Source: Papio anubis (lineage: Eukaryota > Chordata > Mammalia > Primates > Cercopithecidae). Taken from it: a stretch of DNA of 64,000 bases. This document shows positions 1 through 10,689 of this stretch, piece after piece. Position 1 is the stretch's first letter, and every line of letters begins with the position of its first letter. A program made the position numbers and the translations under genes. A model generated the notes under the pieces. That model had not been told where the DNA came from. It searched no databases and saw nothing but the letters and a program-made list of their open reading frames with translations. The stretch lies in assembly GCF_008728515.1 (NCBI RefSeq), contig NC_044978.1, positions 149,106,262-149,170,261 on the forward strand. The letters run 5' to 3'.

Positions 1-319
1 TGAGACAAATTCCTTCTCCAGTGGGAAGGAATCCAGCAAAGCACATTTATAGGCAGTGATGCAAAAAACAAAACAAAATAAACCCCAAGTTCTCTGTTCT
101 TTCTCCTATGTGTCCTCAGTTGAGCTCAGCCCCTTCAGTATACTGGTTGTATAAATTTACGAAGACTTAGCTCCGTCTGAGTCTAGCATGTGTCACCGTT
201 GTTCTGATTTATCATACACTTTGGAAGGCTGTGTGGCCCTCCACATGTCAGGGCACTATCTGCCTGTCAACTGAGGACTAGGAGGAGGGTGAGGTCCCAG
301 TTAAGAATTAACATAAAGG

Positions 320-620
320 GGCCAGGCACACTGGCTCACACTTGTAAGCCCAGGATTGGGGGGCAGGTGGATCACTTGAGGTCAGGAGTTTTGAGACCAG
401 TCTGGCCAACATGGTGAAACCCCATGTCTACTAGAAAAAAATTAGCTGGGCATGGTGGTGTGCACCTGTAATCCCAGCTACTCGGAAGGCTGAGGCAGGA
501 GAATCACTTGAACCCAGGAGGTGGAGGTTGCAGTGAGCCAAGATTGCGCCACTGCACACTCCAGCCTGGGCAGTGGAGGGAGGCTCTGTCTCAAAAAAGA
601 AAAAAAAAAAAAAGAAAGAA
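320..620 (+). mobile_element. Alu (AluS type), sense
   Basis: Full-length dimeric Alu, from GGCCAGGCACACTGGCTC to an A-rich tail. Imperfect 17-bp target-site duplications flank it at 303-319 and 621-637 (15 of 17 identical, AAGAATTAACATAAAGG type), so the insertion is intact at both ends. Internal changes such as GCACACTCC in the right arm indicate age. Confidence 0.95.
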
Positions 621-637
621 AAGAATAATCATAAAGG

Positions 638-2755
638 TTCCCTATAGAGGCAAATAGGCCAATTTGTATAATATTCTGAGTAAACGAGACAATCAGGGAG
701 AAACAGAAATTTCCTATATACATGGATACATCTCTACTACAAACACTAGTTAGCAACTTTCCTGTTCCTCTGCGGTTAGACTAGCTTTCAGGTAAGCTAA
801 ATAAAAAATAAATTAGTGATGCTGCAGAACACATATAACACTAGTACTATGGCTTATACATAGCCCTTCTTTTAATTAATGTCAGGAGGCAATCTACTCC
901 TCTCACTTTATTATTGTAATTTTGAGTCTTATCAGTAAGTACTTAAATGCCTGTTTCTGGGGATCACTGTCATTTATTGTGCTAGATACTATACAAAGCA
1001 ATAGAGTTGATTTTTCAGTTTGTATTAATTAATAACTGTTATTTATGTCTAGCATCTGCTCTGAGCCATCCTGGCGTGAACTAATTTCATTATCTCCCTT
1101 GCAAAATCTTGGTCTCACTCTACGGAGACTTCTAGTTTATGCGAAAACAACACAGATGAAAATATAAAGAAAATATGGCAAAGAAGAATCTTACGATGAA
1201 AACAGAGGCTAGACAGATAACAATGAGGTGAGATTATACGTTTACTTAAGTGCTTAGTGTGGTTATCTTAAGGGATGGAAAATATTAGGCAGATGACAGC
1301 CACAAAGATTTCCACATTCCCACTGCAGGTTTCTCTTCCCCATTTAATTTTCCATCTTTCTTAGAGGATGTCTGAAAGAATTCACACTCATGTTTGCAGG
1401 TCCATCTTTGCCACTGGAGAACCATTCTTTTCACAATTGTATGCCAAAGTCAAGAATTACCTTTCCAAGAATAGCCTTGTACTCCCAGCCTAGGAGTAAA
1501 GGAATCAGACCAATTCAAGTGGCCCAATGGAGCTGAGCCTTAAGAAGCAGAAAGTTCTGAGAGGAGAGAGGGATGTAAGTTAACAGGAAATCCGCAGAAG
1601 TCCGTGTTACATCAGGAGCTGTGAAGAATATATATATAGCGGAAGGGAAGTTAGGAAGCCAGTAACCCCAAATTCAAGCCAACAGAGTGCTTGCTGCTGC
1701 GGAGAATTCAGCTTTTCAATGTATTTGGAAAGAAAGATTAAAACAGTGGTCCCTACTAAGAGACGTAACAGCCCATTAAGGAGTCTGTGGTAGTAGTTGC
1801 ATCCGTTTTGCATTTCTTAGTATGTCTGGACCGTCTTCTTTGGAAACTTTCCAGTTGTACTTATATTGAGTAATTATGGATTTTCTCCACTCCTTATCAC
1901 ATGTTTTGACATTTCTTCCCATAACAACACATAGCCTAGGAAATAACAAAAGGTCTTAAGAAAATTAAAACTACTAAAACTTCTTGAGAACCCCTTCCAA
2001 AATCTTAAGGGTCAATCATTTCTGTTGTAAAATTTCTGACAGAGAAAATACATAAAAGGCCCAACAAAATAATGATTATTCATAGCATGAAAGACAGTTT
2101 TCTCTGAATCCCATCTTTTATTTGATTCTGATCAAGGTCAGAGTTTCCCCCGCAACCCCCGGATGTTTCCTGCTAGCCTAAAGTGAACCCTTTGTTTTCT
2201 AAGAAAAGGGCCCAACATTCATGGCTTGGCCTCACTGCCTGCTGCCTTTCACTTCCTGAGGCGCCATGGGTCAGAGCCAATGCATTCAGAGAGGGGAACC
2301 AAATGACAGCCTGCTCCCAGGCACTGTTCACTTGAGTGTGGCTGGAAATGATTTTATGTCAGACCGAGATTTGGGTCACGAGAATTTCTGAAGCGTCCAC
2401 AACATTCACAGACATCCTAGGGTGAATAAGAGACTGCCATGGTCCTTGGAAATTCTCCAAAAGAGAGATCAGCTCCTCTAGTTTTAAGATGACTCTAGAA
2501 GGGTCAGAAAACTGGGACTGGTGGAGACAACGTTAAGTTGAATAAATTGCCAACTGCTGAGTCAGTCTTCACTCAGAGGCATTTATTGAGTGCCCTGTGG
2601 TGTGCAGAGATCTGTAGGAGCAATTAGCAAAGGCTAAGCTCAAGCTAGCAAAATGAGTAACACAGTTCAGTGAGGTCCACTGCTGGTGACTCCCTGCCCA
2701 CTCGCACTCATTTGATCCTCGTTTCGCTAACTGTACTCCAAAATATTCTTACATC
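638..2755. other. Intronic sequence without a recognised gene
   Basis: About 2.1 kb of mostly single-copy-looking, AT-rich DNA. Short stretches near 965-1000 and 2575-2640 (CATTTATTGAGTGCC type) resemble remnants of L2 or MIR ends, too weak to place. The open frames here are short and show no recognised family or splice context. Confidence 0.5.
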
Positions 2756-2763
2756 ATCTACAC

Positions 2764-2977
2764 TAGCGATTCTCAATAGAGGTTGGAGGAGAATTTTGCT
2801 CCCCAGGAGACATTTTGGGCTGTCACAGTTTGGGGTGGTGGTAGAGGGGTTGCTATTGGTATCTAGTGGTTAGACACCATGAGATACTGTTAAATATCGT
2901 ACAATGTTCACAGCAGCCCCCACCACAGAGAATTATCCGGCCTGAGGTGTCAGTATAGCTGAGGCTGGGAAACCCAG
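2764..2977 (+). mobile_element. MER5A-type hAT-Charlie DNA transposon fossil
   Basis: The sequence follows the MER5A consensus: a degraded CAGTGGTTCTCAA end, then TTTTGCTCCCCAGGAGACATT, GCATCTAGTGG-like and GAATTATCCGGCC blocks, then the inverted end CTGGGAAACCCAG. Flanking 8-bp copies at 2756-2763 (ATCTACAC) and 2978-2985 (ATCTAAAT) match at six of eight positions and fit the hAT target preference. Confidence 0.85.
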
Positions 2978-3140
2978 ATCTAAATGGTCTACTTTAAGCT
3001 ATTTAGTGATCATGTTTTATCATCTATGTTCTAGTCTTCAGTTTTGATGGGCGCTTATTAGGCTCAAGCCTCTGTAATATACTCTTAGGTGTATAGATTT
3101 AAGAGTTTGCTTTTACCTTTATTCATGTTTTAATTAATTA

Positions 3141-3430
3141 ATTTTTTTTTTGAGACAGGGTCTCATTCTGTTGCCCAGGCTGGAGTGCAGTAGTGTGATC
3201 TCGGCTCACTGCAACCTCTGCCTCCCAGGTTCAAGCAATTCTCCCACCTCAGCCTCCCAAGTATCTGGGATTACAGGTGCACCACCACACCCAGCTAATT
3301 TTTTTGTGTTTTTAGTAGAGACAGGGTTTCACCATGTTGGCCAGGCTGGTCTCAAACTCCTGATCTCAAGTAATTGACCCTCAGCCTCCCAAAGTGCTGG
3401 GATGACAGGCATGAGCCACTGTGCCCGGTC
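3141..3430 (-). mobile_element. Alu (AluS type), antisense
   Basis: Poly(T) at 3141-3151 is followed by TGAGACAGGGTCTCATTCTG, and the element ends GAGCCACTGTGCCCGGTC. Target duplications TGTTTTAATTAATTA (3126-3140) and TGTTTTAATTTATTA (3433-3447) differ at one of 15 positions. The long open frame here is ordinary antisense Alu translation. Confidence 0.95.
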
Positions 3431-3837
3431 TGTGTTTTAATTTATTAAATGAACATACTTAAGCTGATGAAAATATGTGCAGAATATAGTGATTTTCATT
3501 ATCTCTTAAATTTGGTAACAGCCTTTTATAGCTGGGGAAGACACTGGAGCAGGAGGGCGCAGGACTTGTGGGGGCTGATGGGGTCACCCAGCGAGGTCTC
3601 CATGTCTCAGCTTCCTCATCTGGATGATGATGAGGATGGCTTTACGTGGAAGGTCTTTTGGGACTCTGACACTGTATCATTAAAAACTCCTAGTAAGAGA
3701 AACCCACATACTCATTTCACCCATGCATACGTCTTGACCAAATATTTCTCTCTCTTTCCCCACATACCAGCATATCTTCTCAAAGATTCTCATTTTCCAT
3801 GATAAAAGGTTTTTACTCTAATTTAAACAAGGCAATT

Positions 3838-4101
3838 ATTTTTTATTTTTATTTTTATTTTCTGACACGGAGTCTTGCTCAGTCACCCAGGCTGGAGTGC
3901 AGTGGCGTGACCTTGGCTCACTGCAAGCTCCGCCTCCCGGGTTCACGCCATTCTCCTGCCTCAGCCTCCCGAGTAGCTGGGACTACAGGTGCCCACCACC
4001 ACATCCGGCTAATTTTTTTGTATTTTTAGTAGAGACGGGGTTTCACCGTGTTAGCCAGGATGGTCTCGATCTCCTGACCTCGTGATCCACCCGCCTCGGC
4101 C
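3838..4101 (-). mobile_element. AluY-type element, antisense, missing its 5' 45 bp
   Basis: T-rich tail, then Alu sequence with AluY-like GCAAGCTCCGCCTCCCGGG and TTAGCCAGGATGGTCTCGAT. It stops at CCCGCCTCGGCC and lacks the usual AAAGTGCTGGG...GGCGTGAGCC segment, so about 45 bp of the Alu 5' end are absent. No clear target duplication was found, so this could be a 5' truncation or a later deletion. Confidence 0.9.
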
Positions 4102-4844
4102 ATTAACCTTATATCTTCAAGCCTTTACTTATCTCTAAATCCTCCCCTTTCTCCTCACTCAAAAAGCATCTTTTGGAAGCTTCCGCTGACCAAAATACAC
4201 CCACTGCTTCCTCCAGTTCATACATGAGCATTATCTGACCAGCTAGCTGCCTGCAGGCATGTCTACATGTAACACATATTATATTCTGCCTGATCTGTTT
4301 CTTATGTCCTTTCTATCCTAAAAATCTACATGTGTCTTCTCTCTCAGCAGACAACAGAGTTGAGTATGAGCACTATGTCATTTAATTAATCATCATACTT
4401 TACAAGGTGTGGAATTTTTGATGGACAGTCACAAGTGCTTTCCTAATTATTGGCAAGAGATGAGGAATCACCAACCCACAAACACATTTTCTGAGTGGAA
4501 AATAAATGGAAAGGTAAAATAATTGAACTGTACTCTGAGATGCAGGTGGTAAATGCTTCCAAACTGGATGTTGGTGAAAAACAAAACAATCAGTGAGGTA
4601 GATTATGTTGAGACACAGAATCTAATTTTAATGAACTTTAAATGAACATTTAACAGATAAACTCTGCAACTTTTTTGAAATATGAAAAGCAAATGATAAC
4701 TTGATTTGGTGAACAAACTAGACAGACATTAGATATTCTCCGTTTTGTCTCCCTTTCCCTTTCTACAAGTCTTCCAAAAATGAAATAAAATATTTACTGA
4801 ACGTCTTCCAGGCTCCAAAATATCTGTCAAGGTTCTTCATGAAG
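4102..4844. other. Intronic sequence; possible degraded L2 near 4155-4400
   Basis: No gene seen. The stretch around 4155-4400 (AAGCTTCCGCTGACC, then pyrimidine-rich sequence and a GAGCACTATGTC-like end) faintly resembles the 3' part of L2 in sense. I would not place its borders. Confidence 0.35.
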
Positions 4845-4970
4845 CTTCTCTGCTAATTAACAGTATGACTTTTGGTAAGTCATTTAAGCTCTCCGGATCT
4901 CAGTTCTCTCATGCACAAAACTAAGAGAGTCGATCATCATCTCAAAGGTCTTTCCTGGCTCTATGTTTTG
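4845..4970 (+). repeat. MIR3-like SINE fragment
   Basis: Shows the MIR core order: TATGACTTTTGGTAAGTCATTTAAGCTCT, then TCTCAGTTCTCTCATG, then a GATCATCATCTCAAAGGTC and TTTCCTGGCTCTATG end typical of MIR3. Confidence 0.65.
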
Positions 4971-4984
4971 ATGGATTTAAGGCG

Positions 4985-5150
4985 GTAAGTCTCAACTTCA
5001 GCTGCACAGATAATGGCCTGAGTAGGTTTTAAACATCATGATGCCCAGGTGACACTAGAGACCAAATAAATCAGAACCTCTGGAGGTGGGAGAAAGCAAT
5101 GGTATTTTCTTAGCTCCCCAGGTAATTCCGGTATTCACCCCTGATTTACT
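4985..5150 (+). mobile_element. hAT-Charlie-type fossil (MER20/MER58-like)
   Basis: Blocks such as AAGTCTCAACTTCAGCTGCAC, AATCAGAACCTCTGGAGGTGGG and AGCTCCCCAGGTAATTC follow the general layout of short hAT-Charlie elements. The ends are too decayed for a firm name and no duplication was identified. Confidence 0.5.
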
Positions 5151-5420
5151 ACAAACCAAATTTCTTAGACTAGTGACTTTCTGAATATTTTAAAAATAAC
5201 TCACTGTCAAAAAGAACATTTCAGATTATGCCCAAGCACGCGCACATCAATGTAGTTTAATATTCCAGTAAAATCATTTCATGAAATGTAGCTGTAAAAT
5301 TTTATAAAACAGTTTATATGCACTTTGATATTTTCTACTGCATTTTATTCATATGTATGTACACATATTTAAATTTCATGACCCATACAGATCAAAAAAA
5401 CACTGCCCTAGCCAATTTGG

Positions 5421-5434
5421 CCACTAGATGGAAC
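5421..5434 (+). promoter_or_regulatory. CTCF-like motif, imperfect
   Basis: CCACTAGATGGAAC preceded by TGG matches the CTCF core CCASYAGRKGGCRS at 13 of 14 positions. The missing C is one of the most conserved positions, so binding is doubtful. Confidence 0.2.
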
Positions 5435-5512
5435 TCTCGCATTTAAAGAATGGAAAGTACAACTTCAGACTGAACTCTACAGAGCAAAATTAAAACAAAA
5501 CGCATACGATTT

Positions 5513-5821
5513 GGCCGGGTGCGGTGGCTCGTGCGCCTGTAATCCCAGCACTTTGGGAGGCCAAGGCAGGCGGATCACCTGAGGTCAGGAGTTTGAGACC
5601 AGCCTGGCCAACCATGGCCAACATGGTGAAACCCCATGTCTACTAAAAATACAAAAATTAGCCAGGCATGGTGGTGGGGACTGTAATCCCAGCTACTCCG
5701 AGGCTGAGGCAGGAGAATCTCTTGAACCTGGGAGGTGGAGGTTGCAGTGAGCCGAGATTGTGCCACTGCACTCCAGCCTGGGTGACAGGGCAAGACTCCA
5801 TTGTGTCAAAATAAAAAAAAA
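5513..5821 (+). mobile_element. Alu (AluS type), sense, with small internal duplication
   Basis: Starts GGCCGGGTGCGGTGG and ends in an A-rich tail. Short flanking repeats ATACGATTT (before) and ATATGATTT (after) are the likely target duplication. The left arm has an extra 10-11 bp, GCCAACCATG followed by GCCAACATG, from replication slippage. Confidence 0.93.
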
Positions 5822-5974
5822 GATATGATTTAATATTAATTTTACATCCGAGGTTATTTATAATAAAGGAGCATAGCTGTTAGAAAAATGAAAGTTATAT
5901 TCACAGCGGCTGATGCTGATGAAGGGTGAGACCCCGTCTATGTTGGGTTTCACTGTGACACATTCACCGCTACA

Positions 5975-6165
5975 TTACCAGCTGTGAGGCAGGCATTCGA
6001 TTCCTTTTCCAGCTGAGGAAACTGAAAGCCAGAAAGACCAACATGAAAAACTGTCAGTCAACTGCAGTCACTGTCACTGTGGAGTCAGCAGAGGGGAAGG
6101 ATGGATTCGAAAAGTGACAAAGAGGCAGAGGCAGAATTTAACTCCAAACGTGTTGGGCTCTTGCT
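5975..6165 (-). repeat. Decayed MIR fragment, antisense
   Basis: Antisense MIR signs: CAGCTGAGGAAACTGAAAGCC at about 6012-6032, followed by a GGCAGAATTTAACTCC-like end further on. Low identity, borders approximate. Confidence 0.45.
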
Positions 6166-6487
6166 TCTCGCTCTGATAAACTGTAAAAGACTGAAAGTTT
6201 GTAATATTAATACACATTAAACCTGTACAAAAGAGGAGCACACTGGATTATTTTTTCTTTCCCATGAATTCACGCTTCAAAGTGCGTACATTCAAAGAAA
6301 AGGAAAATTACCAGCACTGTGAGGAGAAACAGAGTAGCCTGAGGCCTCTCTGATGAGAGGCCCCTGGGGCCAAGGAATGAGCTTTGGCTTTATTCAACAG
6401 GTTCCCAGCATGAAGAGCACATGGCGGGGCTTTTGCATGGCTAACTCCTTTGCTTCATTCCTCCCTTTGGGCAAATGTCTTCTCCTT
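6166..6487. other. Intronic sequence, nothing recognised
   Basis: No coding signal or repeat could be identified between the MIR fragment and the L1 target site. Confidence 0.4.
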
Positions 6488-6502
6488 AGAGGGGTGTTTC
6501 TT
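6488..6502. repeat. Left target-site duplication of twin-primed L1
   Basis: AGAGGGGTGTTTCTT, identical to 7008-7022. The two copies bracket the L1 insertion. Confidence 0.9.
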
Positions 6503-6877
6503 TTTCTTTTTCTTTTTTTATACTTTATACTAGGGTACATGTGCACAACGTGCAGGTTTGTTACATATGCATACATGTGCCATGTTGGTGTGCTGCACCC
6601 ATTAACTCGTCATTTACATTAGGTATATCTCCTAATGCTATCCCGCCCCCCTCCCCCCACCCCATGACAGGCACCGGTGGGTGATGTTCCCCTTCCTGTG
6701 TCCAAGTGATCTCATTGTTCAATTCCCACCTATGAGTGAGAACATGCGGTGTTTGGTTTTTTGTCCTTGCAATAGTTTGCTGAGAATGATGGTTTCCAGC
6801 TTCATACATGTCCCTACAAAGGACATGAACTCATTCTTTTTTATGGCTGCACAGTATTCCATGGTGTATATGTGCCA
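6503..6877 (-). mobile_element. Young L1 3' end, antisense part of a 5'-inverted insertion
   Basis: Begins with a T-rich tail and reads back through the L1PA-type 3' UTR, including a C-rich G-quadruplex strand near 6643-6664, into the end of ORF2 (ATGGCTGCACAGTATTCC). It stops abruptly at TATATGTGCCA. It is continuous with the opposite-strand piece at 6878-7007 and shares the same target duplication, so the two are one insertion. Confidence 0.93.
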
Positions 6878-7007
6878 TCCCATTACTGGGTATACACCCA
6901 AAGGATTATAAATCATGCTGCTATAAAGACACATGCACACGTATGTTTATTGCGGCACTATTCACAATAGCAAAGACTTGGAACCAACCCAAATGTCCAT
7001 CAGTAAC
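6878..7007 (+). mobile_element. Inverted 5' part of the same L1 insertion (twin priming)
   Basis: Sense ORF2 sequence (CCCATTACTGGGTATACACC through AATGTCCATCA) lies head-to-head with the antisense 3' piece. A short L1 segment between the two parts is missing, and the junction shares GCCA microhomology. The 15-bp duplication follows at 7008-7022. This is the classic product of twin priming. Confidence 0.9.
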
Positions 7008-7194
7008 AGAGGGGTGTTTCTTGATGATCATCTGTCATTGCTGCCCCATCCTCCATCCCTTCTGGTGGCTTTATTTTTTTCACCACCTTTTAGTATTAGC
7101 AGACATTATGTTAAATTCCTTTTTATTTATCAACTCTCCATGTTTCTGCAACTAGATGTAGACACCATCATAGAGGTTAAAAAGTCAGTAACCC

Positions 7195-7412
7195 ATATCA
7201 AGGACTGGAGGAGGGGGCACTTGGGGGAGTTACTGCTTAACATGTACATACTGTCTGGGGTAATGGAAATGTTTTTGAAACAACTGTTTTTGTGGTGATG
7301 GTTATGCAACACTGTGAATGTAATTAATGCCACTGACTTGTACCATGGTTAAAAATGGCAAGTTTTATGTTATATATATAACATAAATATATATTTTCCA
7401 CAATAGAAGTCA
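7195..7412 (+). mobile_element. Old L1M 3' end fragment
   Basis: GGTGATGGTTATGCAACACTGTGAATG, then TTAATGCCACTGACTTGTAC and AAAATGGCAAGTTTTATG, follow the 3' UTR of old mammalian L1s. A small ATATATAT palindrome (TTATATATATAA) lies at its end. Confidence 0.8.
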
Positions 7413-7476
7413 AAATCACTTAAAGAAGTCAGTATCCAAATTCAAACCAGCAGAGCAACTTAAAAACTATAGCTGT

Positions 7477-7777
7477 CAGCTGGGTGTATTGGCTCATACC
7501 TGTAATCCCAGCACTTTGGGATGCCGAGGTGGGCAGATCACCTGAGGAGTTTGAGACCAGCCTGGCCAACATGGTGAAACCCCGTCTCTACTAAAAATAC
7601 AAAAATTAGCCAGGCGTGGTGGCTTATGCCTGTAGTCCTAGCTACTCAGGAGGCTGAGGCAGGAGGATAGCTTGAACCTGGGAGGGGAAGGTTGCGGGGA
7701 GCTGGGATCATACCGTTCCATTCCAGTCTGGACAATAGAGACTCTGTCTCAAAAACAAACAAACAAACAAAAAAAAC
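7477..7777 (+). mobile_element. Alu (AluS type), sense
   Basis: Starts AGCTGGGTGTATTGGCTC and ends in a CAAA-rich tail. Flanks ACTATAGCTGT and ACTATGCTGA look like a mutated target duplication. It lacks about 10 bp in the left arm (CCTGAGGAGTTTGAG instead of CCTGAGGTCAGGAG...). Confidence 0.92.
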
Positions 7778-7782
7778 ACTAT

Positions 7783-7993
7783 GCTGACTACTTACCATGT
7801 AGCAAGCACTTTACATCTATTAAGCGAATCCTCATCACAAGCCCATATGGTATGATTATTAATAATATCAATCAGATACTATTATTGCTTCCATTATACA
7901 GATGAGGAAACTAAAGCACAGATTGGTTCAGCAAGTTGCCCAAGGTCATTCAGCTCATAAGTACCAGAGGTAGGATTTGAACCGGGCCCATAA
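7783..7993 (-). repeat. MIR, antisense, nearly complete
   Basis: Reads in antisense order: AGCAAGCACTTTACATCTATTA, ATTATACAGATGAGGAAACT, GCAAGTTGCCCAAGGTCATTC, GGATTTGAACCGGGC. An extra copy of an ATTATTAATAATA-like stretch near 7855-7885 widens the middle. Confidence 0.85.
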
Positions 7994-8031
7994 TCATTTA
8001 ATAAATAGTTGTTATAAGAATAAATATTTCA

Positions 8032-8289
8032 AGGCTGAGGTGGGTGGATCACCTGGGGTCAGGAGCTCAAGACCAGCCTGGCCAACATGGTGAAACCCCA
8101 TCTCTATAAAAATACAAAAATTAGCCAGGCATGATGGTGGGTGCCTGTAATCCCAGCTACTCAGAAGGCTGAGGCAGGAGAATCACTTGAGCCTGGGAGG
8201 CGGAGGTTGCAGTGAGCCGAGATTGTGCCATTGCACTTCAGCCTGGGTTAGAGTGAGACTCCGTCTCAAAAAATAAAAATAAAAATAAG
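8032..8289 (+). mobile_element. 5'-truncated Alu, sense, with target duplication
   Basis: Begins at AGGCTGAGGTGGGTGGATC, lacking about the first 40 bp of Alu. The 11-bp copies TAAATATTTCA at 8021-8031 and 8290-8300 are identical and sit exactly at its ends, so the truncation arose during insertion. Confidence 0.93.
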
Positions 8290-8300
8290 TAAATATTTCA

Positions 8301-8430
8301 GAGTGGTTACTCTGGCTGCTGGGTGGAGAACAGGCTGTGGGGATGAGAGGAGCTATGAGGGATGTGTAGGGGAGGCTACAGTAGAAGGTGAAAGATGGTG
8401 AAGGTATGGAAGGTACAGACAAACAGATGG
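8301..8430. repeat. Fragment of an unnamed ancient repeat, part 1
   Basis: GTTACTCTGGCTGCTGGGTGG and the following purine-rich text match a widely dispersed mammalian repeat that I know by its CACTCTGGCTGCTGTGTGG block but cannot name. Its later part appears to resume at 9090-9330 on the far side of the LTR. Confidence 0.45.
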
Positions 8431-8664
8431 CTCATATATATTTAAGAGAGGATGACAACATGATATGCTGATTGAGTTGATTTGAGGAATGAACGAGGAA
8501 GCTTAGAAAACATTTTCTAGTAGTCACATTTCAGGATGATATATGCAGCTTGTGTTAATTTCCACTGGATGATGATGACCTAGGATAATGTCCTGGTTTA
8601 TTGCTTGAATAATGTGGTTAACGGTAATTCATTTACCAAACTGATAAAGATAGGGTGGGTAGGT

Positions 8665-9054
8665 TTGTTGCTTCATTTTGCATTGCTATCAAGGAATACC
8701 TGAAGCTGAGTAATTTATAAAGAGGTTTACTTGGCTCATAATTCTGCAGGCTGTACAAGAAGAATGGCACCAGCATCTGCTTCTGGTGAGGTCTCAGGAA
8801 GCTTTCAATTCTAGCAAAAGCTGAAGAGGGAACAGATGTGCCACATGGCAAGAGAGGGACAGAGAGAGAGGAGGGAGGTTCCAATCTCTTTCACAACCAG
8901 ATCCAGATTGCGCTAATCCATTACTGTGGGAAGGGCACCAACTCATTCATGAGAGACCCACCCCATGAACACCTCCCACTAGGTCCCACCTCCAATATTC
9001 GTGATCACATTTCACCATGTGATTTGGAGGGGACAAATATGCAAACTACATAAG
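8665..9054 (-). mobile_element. MLT1A-like MaLR LTR, antisense
   Basis: In plus orientation it opens with TGTTGCTTCATTTTGCATTG, passes CTGAGTAATTTATAAAG, GGCTGTACAAGAAGAATGGC and CCCACCCCATGAACACC, and ends ATTTGGAGGGGACAAATATG. This is the reverse of MLT1A/MST-type LTRs. Near copies TAGGT (8660-8664) and TAGGA (9055-9059) fit a 5-bp target duplication. No internal region is present, so it is a solo LTR. Confidence 0.8.
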
Positions 9055-9089
9055 TAGGAAAAAAGAGGGCTTACAAACAAATATAAAAA

Positions 9090-9330
9090 ATTTTGCTCTG
9101 GACCTACAGACTTTGAGATGCTTGTGAGACATCCAAGCAGATATAGGGAGCCCAGAGCTCAGAGCAGAGGTCAGAGCTGGGACTGCAAATTCAGGGCGTG
9201 CAGTTGATTCTGAATGCTGAGTTAGGATACAGGAGACCTTCTGAAGAGCCTGTATTTGCAGAGTACAGTAAGCACCCAGAACCTCCCCTGGGACACTCCA
9301 ACATTTAGGGCTTGGGTAGAAAAAGGATGC
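9090..9330. repeat. Fragment of an unnamed ancient repeat, part 2
   Basis: TTTGAGATGCTTGTGAGACATC, GAGCTCAGAGCAGAGGTCAGAG and GGGACACTCCAACATTTAGGG are later blocks of the same dispersed family as 8301-8430, suggesting that the LTR landed inside one older element. Confidence 0.45.
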
Positions 9331-9373
9331 CAGAAAGTTCAGAAACCACGCTACACTTCTATGTTCAATTTTC

Positions 9374-9681
9374 TTTCTTTTTTTTTTTTTTTTTGAGACG
9401 GAGTCTGGCTCTGTTGCCCAGGCTGGAGTGCAGTGGCCGGATCTCAGCTCACTGCAAGCCCCGCCTCCCGGGTTCACGCCATTCTCCTGCCTCAGCCTCC
9501 CGAGTAGCTGGGAGTACAGGCGCCCGCCACCTCGCCTGGCTAGTTTTTTTTTTTTTGTATTTTAGTAGAGACGGGGTTTCACCGTGTTAGCCAGGATGGT
9601 CTCGATCTCCTGAACTCGTGATCCGCCCGTCTCGGCCTCCCAAAGTGCTGGGATTACAGGCTTGAGCCACCGCGCCCGCCC
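9374..9681 (-). mobile_element. Young AluY of Old World monkey type, antisense
   Basis: Almost undamaged Alu. Antisense GGCCGGATCTCAGCTCAC, GCAAGCCCCGCCTCCCGGG, CACCTCGCCTGGCTAG and CAGGCTTGAGCCACC are variants that I associate with cercopithecid AluY subfamilies. A perfect 15-bp target duplication CTATGTTCAATTTTC lies at 9359-9373 and 9682-9696. Confidence 0.95.
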
Positions 9682-9696
9682 CTATGTTCAATTTTC

Positions 9697-10124
9697 AAGC
9701 TAGGAAAAGACCTATAAATTCATGATGGTTTCATGTCAATTTAATTTTGTTTGGAATTTATGTGTGTTTGTGTGTGTGTGTGTATTGTTTATTTCAATAC
9801 ACACTTAGGATTGCTTTTTTATTCTTCTAGACAACATTAGCAGAGTTTAGCTGTAGAAATCCCTGGAAATCTTCCTTTATAGAAAAATAACAAAACTCAG
9901 TATGATGAACAAGTACCACAGATAAATCTCACAAAATCCCTAAATGCCCAAAATCAAGGGAAGAAATAAAGCCTCTTGAGCCCTCACATGACAACAGCTC
10001 TGTGGCAACCGCCTTGGTAGTGTGATGTGCTGAGGAAAGGACACATTTTCAGAGATGTAGAAAACTTTAATCTCCAAATTAAGCATTTCTTTATAGAACT
10101 CTTAGACAACAAAGAATGTTAACA
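9697..10124. other. Intronic sequence with short TG microsatellite
   Basis: Contains a TGTGTGTTTGTGTGTGTG tract at about 9762-9783. Nothing else recognised. Confidence 0.5.
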
Positions 10125-10232
10125 TAGTTAAGAGCTCAAACTCTGTGGTTAGGTACATGTGAGCTAATGGATATATTTAGAATTCCTGGCATGTGGTTAG
10201 CATTTGGTAGACATTATTATTATTGATAACAC
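10125..10232 (+). repeat. Decayed MIR fragment
   Basis: TAGTTAAGAGCTCAAACTCTG resembles the MIR 5' part, and TTCCTGGCATGTGGTTAGCA with TTATTATTATTG resembles its 3' part. The middle is missing. Confidence 0.5.
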
Positions 10233-10689
10233 CCCAAATCCATCTTTCCTCCCAGTTAATTTCTATCATACTAATAGGGATGTACATATCATTAGTAACA
10301 TCTTGACCAACCAGTTTCTGTGTTTCCCATCCTTGTTCTCATGAGGTAGCTTATGCTTTTCTGGTGGACATGTACCTCAGCCTGGTGTTAAGGTGGAACT
10401 TTTGTTGTGCTCCTGATGTTTCTGTGTGAGGGGACCCTCACTGCAGTAACACTTTCCGGTTTTTCACCCCTCTTCAGTCAGTCCCCACACAGATGGGGAA
10501 CGATTCTCAGGAGGCTCTGGGAGATGTAAATAGGCATCTCTTTTTGGTATCTACCTGTGGGCAGAGAGAACACTGCTCTGTTCCTCTTGAGCAGCAAGTT
10601 TCACAGGATCAGGACCCTTTGTGGGAGTCCAGCTATAGGAGAGTATGTCAGGGTTGTGAAATTTTAGCAAACCCACTTGCTTGATGATT

